A stretch of DNA of 64,000 nucleotides from Flavobacterium gyeonganense. Its GTDB lineage: Bacteria > Bacteroidota > Bacteroidia > Flavobacteriales > Flavobacteriaceae. This document shows positions 50,668 through 60,182 of this stretch, one piece after another. Both the position numbers and the translations under genes were made by a program. The stretch lies in the NCBI RefSeq assembly GCF_029625295.1, contig NZ_CP121112.1, positions 186,001-250,000 on the forward strand. Direction: 5' to 3'. The notes beneath the pieces were generated by a model. The model was not told the origin of the DNA, searched no databases, and saw only the letters and a list, made by a program, of their open reading frames with translations. Every line of letters begins with the position of its first letter. Positions within the stretch are counted from its first letter, which is position 1.

Positions 50668-52116
50668 ATGAAAAAATATATTTTAATCAGTTGGGTTATT
50701 TTGTTATTCACCTCAGCCTGCAATGACGATTTATTAGACACGGAGCCTGAAACCAGCATTCCCGAATCAATTGCATTTAGCACTCCGGCTAAAATTTTAG
50801 CACAGACCAATAATTTATACAAGCAGCTGCAAAATCAAAGTTTTTACGGAGGCCGATTCATTGTTTTTAATGAACAACGTGCCGATCAGTTTGGGCAAAA
50901 CGACGGAAATGCAGCAACCGGATCTGCTGTGTGGAATCAAAATGTAGCATCAACAAATGATTTTGTAAATAATGTCTGGTCCGTTGGATATACCGCCATT
51001 AATGCATCCAATATTTTAATCAGTAAAATGAATGAAACTACGGTAATTTCTAAAGAGCTGGCGAAAAACTACATTGCTGAAGCCAAATTTGTCCGTGCCC
51101 TTTGCTATTTCAATTTGGTTCAGACCTATGCCAAACCTTATAATCAGGATAAAAGTTCTTTAGGTCTGCCATTGCGATTAACACCAATTAATACATCCGG
51201 TAATAATGATTTGGCCCGAAGCTCTGTAGAAATGGTGTACACACAAATTCTAAAAGATTTAGATGAAGCCGAAACAGACTTACCAGTTAGCTACTCTACT
51301 CCATTACTGAATACTTCCAGAGCCAAAAAATGTACAGCAATTGCTTTAAAAACAAGGGTTTTATTGGTTCAGAATAATTTTGAGAAAGTAATCTCAGAAT
51401 CTAAAAAAATCGTTTCTTCTACCCTGCCTTTTCAATATACAGAAGGAAATTTGACCCAAAAATTAGAAGCTAACTTTAGTGCTATTTTTGCAGGAAGCTA
51501 TACGGGAACTGAAGCCATTTTTTCCATTCCATTCGCGAACTCAACGACCGAAACTCCTTCTGCACAATATTCTCTGGCTTATAATTATTTAGCACAGCCC
51601 ATTATTTTTTTGGCTGCAGAAGGTATTGTGAGTGATCCGGCATTCAGTTCTGCTACTGATATACGCTCAAGCTTTATTGGTAAAAGCGCAGCGAATCAAA
51701 AAGTATTAAAAAAATTCAGTGTCACTACAGCACCTTTTAGAGACTATGTGCCTGTAATCCGCTATGCAGAAATACTACTTAATTATGCCGAAGCAGCAGC
51801 CCATATAAATGATTTAGAAACATCAAAGGCATTGCTGAAAGCGGTAAGAAACCGCGCAGATCCTGGTTATGTTTTTCCCGAAAATGAGATTGCAACCAAA
51901 GAAGCACTGATTACGACCATACAAAAAGAAAGAGATATTGAACTTTTAGGAGAAGGTTTCCGATTAATGGATTTACAAAGAAAAGTACAAACCCTGCCCG
52001 CAAAAAAAGGCTCCATTGGGACTGCTCCGCTGGTACTGCCAACCAGCAGCAATTATATCTGGCCAATCCCTAGCGGAGAAATATCGACCAACCATTTAAT
52101 GGAACCAAATCCTTAG
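50668..52116 (+). CDS. SusD/RagB family lipoprotein 2
   Basis: The 482-residue lipoprotein (lipobox LFTSAC, Cys18) shows SusD features. The N-terminal part has LLDTEPETSIPESIAFSTPAKILAQTNNLYKQLQNQ and AEAKFVRALCYFNLVQTYAKPY. The RagB part has PVIRYAEILLNYAEAAAHIN, LKAVRNRADPGY, TIQKERDIELLGEGFRLMDLQR and IWPIPSGEISTN. It is the partner of the frameshifted SusC 2 and lies 43 bases before the next barrel gene. The binding surface cannot be read without a model, so sugar versus other ligand is open. It is only distantly similar to SusD 1. Confidence 0.93.
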   Translation: MKKYILISWVILLFTSACNDDLLDTEPETSIPESIAFSTPAKILAQTNNLYKQLQNQSFYGGRFIVFNEQRADQFGQNDGNAATGSAVWNQNVASTNDFVNNVWSVGYTAINASNILISKMNETTVISKELAKNYIAEAKFVRALCYFNLVQTYAKPYNQDKSSLGLPLRLTPINTSGNNDLARSSVEMVYTQILKDLDEAETDLPVSYSTPLLNTSRAKKCTAIALKTRVLLVQNNFEKVISESKKIVSSTLPFQYTEGNLTQKLEANFSAIFAGSYTGTEAIFSIPFANSTTETPSAQYSLAYNYLAQPIIFLAAEGIVSDPAFSSATDIRSSFIGKSAANQKVLKKFSVTTAPFRDYVPVIRYAEILLNYAEAAAHINDLETSKALLKAVRNRADPGYVFPENEIATKEALITTIQKERDIELLGEGFRLMDLQRKVQTLPAKKGSIGTAPLVLPTSSNYIWPIPSGEISTNHLMEPNP

Positions 52117-52159
52117 AGATATAACTATTAAGCTACCAATTAACCATAAAAATATAAAA

Positions 52160-53065
52160 ATGAGAAAATTATACCTGTGCGGCCTTTTCATGATTCCACT
52201 TCTCATGAGCGCACAAACCGATATCGATGCCATTATGATGGGCAAACATAATTTTTGTTTCGGTGCCGTTTATCAATACAGCAGCTGGAAAAAATACTGG
52301 GAAGGTACTTTTAAAAGAGAGAATCTTAATCTGGGTAGAGTATCTACTCAGGGCATTGCTGTTATGGGAAATTACGGTATAACAAATAAACTGAACTTTC
52401 TTTTTAGCGTTCCGTATCTGGAAACTAAAGCTACAGCAGGAACGATGAAAGGTCAAAAAGGAATGCAGGATTTAGTTTTGACTTTAAAATACATGCCTCT
52501 TGAAAAGACAGTAAACAACACTACTTATTCCTTATTTGTCTTAGGAAGTTATTCCATGCCTGTAAGTGATTATACTGCTGATTATTTACCCTTAAGCATA
52601 GGTCTTCAGAGCAAAACAGGAACTTTAAGACTGATGGGAGATGTACAGATCAGAAATTTTTTCACCACTTTATCAGGTGCCTACATTAAACGATCGAATA
52701 TCAAAATTGATCGAAATTCATATTTAACAGATGAGATTCATTATACGAATGAAGTAAATATGCCAGATGTTATAAACTTCAATTTAAGATTGGGTTACCG
52801 ATCTGAATGGCTAATTGCTGAGGCTACTGTTGATCATACCATTACGCAGTCAGGAGGCTTTGATATCACAAAAAATAACATGCCCTTTCCAAGTAATACA
52901 ATGAATGCTTTCAGATTAGGCTCAAGTACAAAATATACGCTCAAAAAACTTCCTGAATTGGCAATTGTTGGTGGTTATAATGTAGTTACAGAAGGCAGAA
53001 ATGTTGGAGAAGCAGCATCCTTTTACGGGGGAGTATTCTATCTGGTTAATTTTAAAAACAAATAA
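52160..53065 (+). CDS. Outer-membrane beta-barrel protein, unknown function
   Basis: The 301-residue protein starts with a short signal (LLMSAQ). Alternating strands typical of a beta-barrel follow, e.g. FCFGAVYQYSSWKKYWEG, GYNVVTEGRNVGEAASFYGGVFYLVNF at the end and VINFNLRLGYRSEWLIAEATVD. The design resembles the barrel at 45681, so the SusC2/SusD2 pair is flanked by two small barrels. No enzymatic motif is visible. It is followed by a haloperoxidase gene after 1 base, so the two are tightly co-expressed. Confidence 0.75.
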   Translation: MRKLYLCGLFMIPLLMSAQTDIDAIMMGKHNFCFGAVYQYSSWKKYWEGTFKRENLNLGRVSTQGIAVMGNYGITNKLNFLFSVPYLETKATAGTMKGQKGMQDLVLTLKYMPLEKTVNNTTYSLFVLGSYSMPVSDYTADYLPLSIGLQSKTGTLRLMGDVQIRNFFTTLSGAYIKRSNIKIDRNSYLTDEIHYTNEVNMPDVINFNLRLGYRSEWLIAEATVDHTITQSGGFDITKNNMPFPSNTMNAFRLGSSTKYTLKKLPELAIVGGYNVVTEGRNVGEAASFYGGVFYLVNFKNK

Positions 53066-53066
53066 G

Positions 53067-54623
53067 ATGAAAAATACCATTCAAAAAATTATCTTTAAGA
53101 ACCTTATACTTTTATTAATTACACTTACATATTCGTGTAATGATGAAATATCGGAACGCAATGAACAGTTTCCAAAGTTAAATCCTGCAGATACAGATGC
53201 TTCGGCAGGCACCTGGAAACCCTTTCTTTTAACAACACCTGACGAATTTTCAATAGATATGCCTGTTGCCACCAATACTCCAGCATATACAAGAGAAATA
53301 AACGAAATCAAGAGTTTTCAGGCTGAGATTACCAATGAACAAAAAAAAATCATCAATTATTGGAGTGCCGGGAGTGTTTTACGCTGGAATGAAATTTTGA
53401 GAACATTAGTAGCCAGACACAATCGTCCGCCTTATCAAAATGAAGACGGAACCTATCCGGCACCATCTGCAACCAATCCATTTGCGTATCCTCAATTTCC
53501 ATTTTCTAATCCGCCTTATGCAGCGAGAGCTTATGCATATGTCTGTGCTGCCCAATACGATGCTTTGATTGCAGCATGGCATTATAAAAAACTGTACAAC
53601 AGATCCGCACCATATGTAATTGATCCAACCTTACAGGTTCTAATTCCCAAAAGTACTTTGCCATCCTATCCTTCAGAAGATGCTGTCGTAACTGGAGTTA
53701 CTGTCGAATTATTGAAATTATTATTTCCGACTGAAATCGCTTACGTAAATAAAAAAGCTGAAGAAGAAAAACTATACCGTTTAATCAGTGGCGCCAATGT
53801 ACGTTCTGATATTGATGCCGGAATAATTTTAGGCAGGAAAGTTGCCACAAAATTTATAACTCGTGCTTCAACAGATGGTGCCGGAGCAGCAATTGGAACC
53901 CCTGAAATCTGGGCATTATTAGAATCAAAAACAGCTGCCACAGGAGAAACTCCATGGAAATCATTAGAAGTTCCTGCCAGACCACCTATGCTTCCATTAT
54001 TCGGAAAAGTGAAGTCGTTTTTAATGACCGAAGCTGATGTTGTAGCAAATCGTCCTCCTGCCCCTCCTTCTACCAAATCTGATGCTTTTGCAAAAGAATT
54101 AGCTGAAATAAAAAAATACAGTCAGGACAACTCCAGAAAGCATTTGGAAATTGTCAGTTTTTGGGCTGACGGAGTCGATACTTCTACCCCACCGGGACAC
54201 TGGAATGCTATTGCGTCCGAATCTTTTGTAGAGCTACAATACAGCGAGGTCCGATGGGCAAGAAATATGGCGCTGTTAAACATTGCGATGATGGATGCTG
54301 CTATTAGCTGCTGGGATGCTAAATACACTTATTGTAATCCACGCCCTTGCCAAATGGATCCTTCTATTAAAACAACAACAGGAGTTCCTAATTTCCCGGC
54401 ATATGTTTCCGGTCACTCTACTTTTAGTGCTGCCGCCTGTGCAGTTTTGTCACACTTTATTCCGTCTAAAAAAGATGAATATGAAGCAATGGCATTAGAA
54501 GCATCAAACTCAAGAATGTATGGTGCTATCCATTACCGGAGTGATTGCGAAAAAGGATTGGAATTAGGCAAAAAAGTAGGCGGTTTTGCCGTTGCAAGGG
54601 CTGCTACTGATGGGGCAGAATAG
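53067..54623 (+). CDS. Vanadium-dependent haloperoxidase / PAP2-superfamily lipoprotein 2
   Basis: The 518-residue protein has a lipoprotein signal (LTYSC, Cys24), unlike the first haloperoxidase, which has an ordinary signal peptide. The metal/phosphate site is complete: KYTYCNPRP (Lys419, Arg426), VSGHST (His450) and SRMYGAIHYRSD (His489 as predicted vanadate ligand, Asp493). A long N-terminal helical region (about 40-330) is typical of bacterial vanadium-haloperoxidase homologues. Start ATG 53067 lies just behind the stop of the barrel gene. A longer upstream frame would overlap that gene by 65 bases and is not used. Whether it oxidises halides or hydrolyses phosphate is not decided by the sequence. 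Confidence 0.88.
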   Translation: MKNTIQKIIFKNLILLLITLTYSCNDEISERNEQFPKLNPADTDASAGTWKPFLLTTPDEFSIDMPVATNTPAYTREINEIKSFQAEITNEQKKIINYWSAGSVLRWNEILRTLVARHNRPPYQNEDGTYPAPSATNPFAYPQFPFSNPPYAARAYAYVCAAQYDALIAAWHYKKLYNRSAPYVIDPTLQVLIPKSTLPSYPSEDAVVTGVTVELLKLLFPTEIAYVNKKAEEEKLYRLISGANVRSDIDAGIILGRKVATKFITRASTDGAGAAIGTPEIWALLESKTAATGETPWKSLEVPARPPMLPLFGKVKSFLMTEADVVANRPPAPPSTKSDAFAKELAEIKKYSQDNSRKHLEIVSFWADGVDTSTPPGHWNAIASESFVELQYSEVRWARNMALLNIAMMDAAISCWDAKYTYCNPRPCQMDPSIKTTTGVPNFPAYVSGHSTFSAAACAVLSHFIPSKKDEYEAMALEASNSRMYGAIHYRSDCEKGLELGKKVGGFAVARAATDGAE

Positions 54624-54657
54624 AAGTACTGACTTAATATTCATCATAATCCAAATT

Positions 54658-54690
54658 AAACCTGGTAATCGTTACATCTGCCAGGTTTTT
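54658..54690 (+). terminator. Intrinsic terminator after haloperoxidase 2
   Basis: An 8-base-pair stem (54658-54665 with 54681-54688, AAACCTGG/CCAGGTTT) is followed by T. It lies about 35 bases after the stop codon, ending the 45.7-54.6 kb operon before GH3. Confidence 0.8.
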
Positions 54691-54873
54691 ATATTTATAA
54701 AACAAACCGTTTTTTAATCAATTGCTAAGTTAAATCCTGTAAAGTTTCATACTGCACAACAGGGATGATGCATTTTTATGCATGTTTAAAAATTTAGCTT
54801 TTTTTCATTTAAGTCTGCTTCATTTATTATATAAAATGCTTGATTTGTATGATTCCAATATCCGTCATTCGGC

Positions 54874-54881
54874 TACTTTTG
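54874..54881 (+). promoter_or_regulatory. Possible -7 box for the GH3 gene
   Basis: TACTTTTG (TAnnTTTG) lies 84 bases before ATG 54965. A TTTG at 54844-54847 is 26 bases upstream, slightly long for a -33 element. If real, it supports ATG 54965 over the earlier in-frame ATG at 54782. Confidence 0.35.
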
Positions 54882-54964
54882 AAAACTTTAATCGGGTTTT
54901 ATTTCCGAATTTATCATTAACCAAATTATTTAATTTAACCAAAAGGTTTTCTAAAACATATAAA

Positions 54965-57127
54965 ATGAGATTACGATTTATGGCTATTGTTTTGTTTTCA
55001 GCATTTCAAAGTTCTTTTTCACAAACAGATAATGCTGTTGAAAAAAGAATTCAGGAGTTAATTAAGAAAATGACTTTGAAAGAAAAGGTTGGTATGCTGC
55101 ATGGAAATTCAAAATTTTACACTGAACAAATAAAGCATCTTGGTATTCCGGAATGGGCTTTATCTGACGGTCCACACGGAGTCAGGGCAGAAATGAATCG
55201 TCATAACTGGAAATATACGGGGCAAACCGATGATTTCTCTACCTCTTTTCCTCCCGGAACAGCTATGGCGGCAAGCTGGAATCTGGAACTGGCTAAACAG
55301 CGTGGATTTGTTTTGGGTGAAGAAGCACGTTTTCGTAAAAAAGATGTTTTGCTTGGCCCGGGAATCAATATTATCCGTTCTCCTCTTTGTGGTCGAAACT
55401 TTGAGTATTTAAGTGAAGATCCTTTTCTTATTTCTCAACTTTCAATAAATTACATCAAGGCTTTACAAACAAAAGATGTTGCAGCTTGTGTAAAACATTT
55501 CGTAGCCAATAATCAGGAAGAAAATCGTTTTGTAGTAGATGTAACGATGAGTGAAAGGGCTTTACGCGAAATTTATTTGCCGGGTTTTAAAGCTTCCGTT
55601 GTTGATGCCGGAACGTTAGGAGTTATGGGTGCTTATAATAAATTCAGAGGTGAATATTGTACCGAAAATACTTATTTGGGAAGAACAATTTTGCGAAATG
55701 AATTTAATTTCAAAGGTGTTTACATGTCTGACTGGGATGCTGTGCACAGTACAGAAAAAGCAGCTTTGGCTGGTCTGGACTTAGAAATGGGAACTGAAAA
55801 AGATAACTATAATGACTGGTACTTTGCTGATCCTTTGATTAAAGCGGTAAAAGAAGGACGTGTAAAAGAAAGCGTAGTTAATGAAAAAGTGGCAAACATT
55901 CTGAGAGTCATGATTAAAACCAAAGTTTTAGATCCTGAAACGCGTGTAAAAGGTGCTATAAATACAAAAGAGCATCAGGAGGCAGCCTATCGTTCTGCTG
56001 TAGAAGCTATTGTCTTATTAAAAAACGAAAAGGAAACACTGCCTTTGAACATGAGTGCCATTAAATCAATCGCTATTATTGGTGATAATGCGACCCGCAC
56101 GCATTGTGAAGGTGGCTTTAGTTCAGAAATCAAAGCTTTATATGAAGTTACGCCACTTCAGGCTATGACCAAGAAATACGGAAAGTCGATGCAGATCAAT
56201 TTTGCACAAGGTTATGAAAAACAATCCCATGTCGTTGAAAGAAGCAGTGCAGGTCAATTAAATACCGATAAAATAGACTGGAAATTAATCAATGAAGCCG
56301 TGGCACAAGCTAAAAAATCAGATGTAGCAATCGTTTTTGCAGGTTTAAACCATGATTTTGATTCAGAATCTTTTGACAGATTGCATATGCGATTGCCATA
56401 CGGACAAGAGACTTTGATCCAGGAAGTAGCTAAAGCAAATCCTAAAACGATTGTCGTAATTATTGCAGGATCACCACTTGAACTGGCGGGCATTGAATCC
56501 CGCGTTCCAGCATTAGTATGGGGATGGTATGGCGGAATGGAAGCAGGTAATGCTGTTGCTGATGTATTGAGTGGCAAAGAATTTCCTTCAGGAAAACTGC
56601 CATTTACTCTTCCGGTTACTTTAAGCCAGTCTCCCGCTCATGCATTAGGAGCCTACCCGGGACACGATTTGAAAGTAAATTATGATGAAGATATTCTGGT
56701 AGGGTATCGTTGGTTCGACACTAAAGGAATTGAGCCTCAACATCCTTTTGGTTATGGCTTATCTTATACTTCTTTTGAAATTTCTAATGTTACATCTGAC
56801 AAAAAAGTCTATGAAGTTAATAATGAAATAACAGTCAAATTCAATATTAAAAATACAGGAAAATCAAACGGTGCTGAAGTTGTTCAATTGTATGTTGGAC
56901 AAACTAATGCATCTGTTCTAAGACCTAAAAAGGAATTAAAAGCTTTTGGTAAAATATTCCTTGCTCCTGGAGAACAAAAAACTGTGGACTTAAAAGTAAA
57001 AGTAAAAGATCTGGCTTTCTATGATGAAAAAACTTCCGGATGGAAAATTGAACCTGGTGAATTTATGCTTTATACTGCAACATCTGCCAAAAATATTGTG
57101 AGTAGTTTGTCTGTGACTGTCAAATAA
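54965..57127 (+). CDS. GH3 beta-glycosidase (beta-glucosidase/beta-xylosidase type)
   Basis: The 720-residue retaining exo-glycosidase has a signal peptide (to SFSQ). The (beta/alpha)8 domain has the nucleophile Asp256 in VYMSDWDAVHS and GVMGAYNKFRGEYC. The second alpha/beta domain follows, with NEKETLPL and PSGKLPFTLP. A fibronectin III-like C-terminal domain (about 620-715, GAEVVQLYVGQTNASVLRPKKELKAF) completes it. The enzyme should cleave terminal beta-glucosyl or beta-xylosyl residues in the periplasm. ATG 54965 starts exactly at the signal peptide; the open frame extends 61 codons upstream with non-signal sequence, which is not used. It stands alone between terminators. Specificity (Glc or Xyl) cannot be read here. 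Confidence 0.9.
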   Translation: MRLRFMAIVLFSAFQSSFSQTDNAVEKRIQELIKKMTLKEKVGMLHGNSKFYTEQIKHLGIPEWALSDGPHGVRAEMNRHNWKYTGQTDDFSTSFPPGTAMAASWNLELAKQRGFVLGEEARFRKKDVLLGPGINIIRSPLCGRNFEYLSEDPFLISQLSINYIKALQTKDVAACVKHFVANNQEENRFVVDVTMSERALREIYLPGFKASVVDAGTLGVMGAYNKFRGEYCTENTYLGRTILRNEFNFKGVYMSDWDAVHSTEKAALAGLDLEMGTEKDNYNDWYFADPLIKAVKEGRVKESVVNEKVANILRVMIKTKVLDPETRVKGAINTKEHQEAAYRSAVEAIVLLKNEKETLPLNMSAIKSIAIIGDNATRTHCEGGFSSEIKALYEVTPLQAMTKKYGKSMQINFAQGYEKQSHVVERSSAGQLNTDKIDWKLINEAVAQAKKSDVAIVFAGLNHDFDSESFDRLHMRLPYGQETLIQEVAKANPKTIVVIIAGSPLELAGIESRVPALVWGWYGGMEAGNAVADVLSGKEFPSGKLPFTLPVTLSQSPAHALGAYPGHDLKVNYDEDILVGYRWFDTKGIEPQHPFGYGLSYTSFEISNVTSDKKVYEVNNEITVKFNIKNTGKSNGAEVVQLYVGQTNASVLRPKKELKAFGKIFLAPGEQKTVDLKVKVKDLAFYDEKTSGWKIEPGEFMLYTATSAKNIVSSLSVTVK

Positions 57128-57315
57128 TAAATACATTGTCTAATATTAAAAATTACTCTCTGTAAGTAAAGAAAAAAGTTGCCTTTCCGATTTTTTTCAT
57201 TTAATTCAAAAGCCAATACACTTTAATTTTTCATGATACTCTAAGACTACATAAAAACAATCTGAAATTGAATGAATTAACATTATTAATTATTATTTCA
57301 CAGTAGTTAAAAAAA

Positions 57316-57350
57316 TTACCCCTGTAATAAGTAAATTATCGCAGGGGTAA
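57316..57350 (-). terminator. Intrinsic terminator of the GH30-GH115-CE1 operon
   Basis: Arms 57316-57324 and 57342-57350 form a 9-base-pair stem (TTACCCCTG/CAGGGGTAA). On the minus strand it is followed by seven T. It lies about 70 bases after the GH30 stop codon. A weaker use from the plus strand (after GH3) is possible. Confidence 0.85.
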
Positions 57351-57419
57351 AATATTTCAGTTTCCGATTTTAAATTTACTATTAATCTAAAATCTTCATT
57401 TTTTTCCCGGCCAGTAATT

Positions 57420-60131
57420 TTATCTTCTTATAAACTTCTTCGTTATTTTAGATTGACCGTTTACTCCGTTAATAAAATAAACCCCGGCAGGTAGAGATTC
57501 TATTGTTATTTTGGTATTGCCGTTTTTCAAAGTCCCTGACTTCACTAAACTTCCCTGGATATTAAAAATTTTATAATCAAAATCAGAAGACAGCATATCA
57601 ACAAAAATTTCCCCTACTGCAGGATTTGGATATAATGTGAAATCCGCCTTGCTGAATTCTTTCTTATTTGTACTTAATGTATTAAATTCAAAAGGAAGAA
57701 CCGCAGCATTATATCCACTTTTTTCACTTAAGTAAAAACGGAATGATGAAATTAAGGGTTCACTTCCAACAGTTACAGGATAAAATGCCGTAACATTATT
57801 TACCGTCTTCAATGTGTAACTTCCGGCAGGAGCTTTAATACCAATGTAAACCGGATTCATCTGATTAACAGTTAAGGCCTTTGGTGTTGAAACATTTCCG
57901 GTACCATTAAAAACAAATGTACCTGAACCACTCAATAAAACAGGAGTATTAGCCGGAATTGTACCTTCAATTTGATTACATACTATTTTAGCAGATGATG
58001 GATTCATTGTATAAACTGTAACACCTTGAGGTATACTGGCTTCAAATGGAAGCACCAAAACATCGTAATCTGCAATTGTTTTGGTAAAAGATGCTGCTGT
58101 GGCTGAAAAAGCGAAAGGAACATTAAAATCACCACCCAGATCCATAAGGTTTAAATTATTGCTCACACTTCCGGAAACAACATTCATAGCAGTATTATTC
58201 GCCGTTACATAAAAAATACTATTTTTATTGGCTGATTTGGCATGCCAGTCCTGAGATGAACTTATACCTGTGGCATTTCTAAAATCTAATGACACAAATT
58301 TCGCACTTTCCAGTGCATCCATAAAAAGACTGTCATCATCTGAATATGTACCTCCAAATTCGGCTGCTTTTTCGTCAGCAATATTAAAATATACATCCCC
58401 TAAATTTAAAGTAAGTACTGAACTGTAATTAGAATTTCTCAGGCCAATAATTCCGGTACATCCATCTGTTAAAACGGCTTTAGATATATCAAATGTCAAA
58501 TCAAATTCAACGCCTGTAGGGAAATTGAATTTTCCATAGTTTTTAGACTTTACCTGCCCATTATCATTGATATAATAAAGCGTTGTATTGTCAGTATTAG
58601 CCTGGTTTGCAGTAGTAAAGCTTTTAACATGCATTATAAGTTTATTATAACGGTTGTCTAATTTCAAATATCCATTAGAATCGGTCATATTAGCACTTAT
58701 CAGCGGATTTGCGTTTGCAAATGTCACAGTTTTGCCACTAATCTGGTATGTTGTTCCAAATGCAGGATTTGTAACAGACTGGTTTTCGATCTTAGCGTAA
58801 TGAACTTCTTTACTGGTCATTTGTGAAGCGATCCTGTCTTTACTCTTTTCAAAAGTTAAAGTAATAAAACTAGAAGGATCAATACTCACTACCGGACGGA
58901 ATGTTTCTGCAAAATTAACCGCTGTATTCTGCCAATCAATACTCTGAGTCGTAATTGTTTTAGTTCCTTTTACAGCATAAAATGGTAAATCTACAGTCAG
59001 ATTATACGTGTTTTGCGATGGATTAATTATAGTAAGAACAATTTTATCACCGGCATCATTAATGTACGAAGAACCTTTAAGCTGTGCCGTAGCATCGCTC
59101 CATGTTGATTCTACACGTGTTGTACCTGTAGTGAATTTTGCATAGTGCGAAAGTATGTGTCCTCTTTTGGTAATTTCTCCGGCAACTGTTCCGTTTGATC
59201 CATCCCCCATCAGAGCGTAATATCGCTTAGTGGCGTAGTGAATCCAGGCATTTACATTTCCGAGCATCGCATCATTGACACTGTTTGCGAAACTAAAAGC
59301 ATCGATTCCCCAATTGAAATCACGAACTGTACTTCCCGAATTCCAGTTAATAAGATATTCTGTCATCCATATTTCTTTGTTATAATTCTGAAATTGTTTG
59401 TATTTGGACTGAATACCACCATACTGATGAACGCCGTAAACTTCAAAATTTTGCATGACACTGGCATCCAGAAAACCATTTGCAAAAGAATCAGAATAAC
59501 CAACACTTTCAGGCGCAATAACCTTACAATTAATAAGATGACCGAAATTTTTAACAAAAGTAGCTATTTGTACAGGTGTCCATATACAACCCTGATAAGT
59601 TGCCATTTCATCAGGCTCATTTTGAATTGAAATATAATCGAGTTCTACACCATTATCACGAAGATACGTTACATAACGATTAAGATACAAAGCATAATCC
59701 TCATAATGTTCTTCTTTCAGATAGCCAATTTGCTTAACTCCGTTTTCATCGGTAAAAACTGCAACTTCACTGTTGTTTGTTTTCCATTCAGGAGGCATTG
59801 TCCAGGGACTCGCAAAAATCTTTAATCCCAGGTCATTTTTGGCTAATTTTGCAGTTGCAAGCGTTGAAGGCCAGTTACTCTCTCCCGGAATATAAAGGCG
59901 CATAATATTGTAACCGGCATCACTATTTGTCCCCCACATTTTTTTAATTTCGTCAGTTGACATGTAATTATATCCAAACTGTGGACTGCATACAAAACCT
60001 CCAAAACCGGTGACTTTCTGGTAAGTTTTATTTTTATCAATTTGAACTTTTGCATTCTGTGCATGCAAACTGGAAGATAACGCAAAAAAAACTGCAAACA
60101 ATACTGAACTTAATTGGTATAATTTTTTCAT
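57420..60131 (-). CDS. GH30 xylanase/glucuronoxylanase-type enzyme with T9SS C-terminal tail
   Basis: The 903-residue secreted protein has a signal peptide (to LHAQ). The GH30 domain contains VTGFGGFVCSPQ, ASPWTMPPEWKTN, acid/base Glu172 in SIQNEPDE and nucleophile Glu258 in WMTEYL. The strands after the barrel (to about residue 430) form the usual side domain. The stretch of roughly 390 residues from about 440 to 830 matches nothing I know; it has several beta-rich segments. The protein ends in a type A T9SS tail (about 835-903: ADFTLYPNPAVGEIFVD, LPAGVYFINGVNGQSKITKKFIRR), so it should be secreted to or anchored on the cell surface. Neighbouring GH115 and esterases point to glucuronoxylan. 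Intact; last gene of the minus operon. Confidence 0.88.
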   Translation of the reverse strand: MKKLYQLSSVLFAVFFALSSSLHAQNAKVQIDKNKTYQKVTGFGGFVCSPQFGYNYMSTDEIKKMWGTNSDAGYNIMRLYIPGESNWPSTLATAKLAKNDLGLKIFASPWTMPPEWKTNNSEVAVFTDENGVKQIGYLKEEHYEDYALYLNRYVTYLRDNGVELDYISIQNEPDEMATYQGCIWTPVQIATFVKNFGHLINCKVIAPESVGYSDSFANGFLDASVMQNFEVYGVHQYGGIQSKYKQFQNYNKEIWMTEYLINWNSGSTVRDFNWGIDAFSFANSVNDAMLGNVNAWIHYATKRYYALMGDGSNGTVAGEITKRGHILSHYAKFTTGTTRVESTWSDATAQLKGSSYINDAGDKIVLTIINPSQNTYNLTVDLPFYAVKGTKTITTQSIDWQNTAVNFAETFRPVVSIDPSSFITLTFEKSKDRIASQMTSKEVHYAKIENQSVTNPAFGTTYQISGKTVTFANANPLISANMTDSNGYLKLDNRYNKLIMHVKSFTTANQANTDNTTLYYINDNGQVKSKNYGKFNFPTGVEFDLTFDISKAVLTDGCTGIIGLRNSNYSSVLTLNLGDVYFNIADEKAAEFGGTYSDDDSLFMDALESAKFVSLDFRNATGISSSQDWHAKSANKNSIFYVTANNTAMNVVSGSVSNNLNLMDLGGDFNVPFAFSATAASFTKTIADYDVLVLPFEASIPQGVTVYTMNPSSAKIVCNQIEGTIPANTPVLLSGSGTFVFNGTGNVSTPKALTVNQMNPVYIGIKAPAGSYTLKTVNNVTAFYPVTVGSEPLISSFRFYLSEKSGYNAAVLPFEFNTLSTNKKEFSKADFTLYPNPAVGEIFVDMLSSDFDYKIFNIQGSLVKSGTLKNGNTKITIESLPAGVYFINGVNGQSKITKKFIRR

Positions 60132-60182
60132 ATATTTTACTTTTATTAGTTACTAAAATTGAATCACCTGAAAAATTAGAAT

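Noticed and set aside
53741..54076. Antisense 111-codon open frame inside haloperoxidase 2
   Set aside because: Opposite a conserved gene, low-complexity composition and no family similarity.
54782..54964. N-terminal extension of the GH3 protein
   Set aside because: The added 61 residues are not a signal peptide and precede a clear one; the possible promoter at 54874 lies inside the extension.
59238..59630. Antisense 130-codon open frame inside GH30
   Set aside because: It lies wholly opposite a well-supported GH30 domain, has no recognisable motif and no start context; a by-product of codon use.
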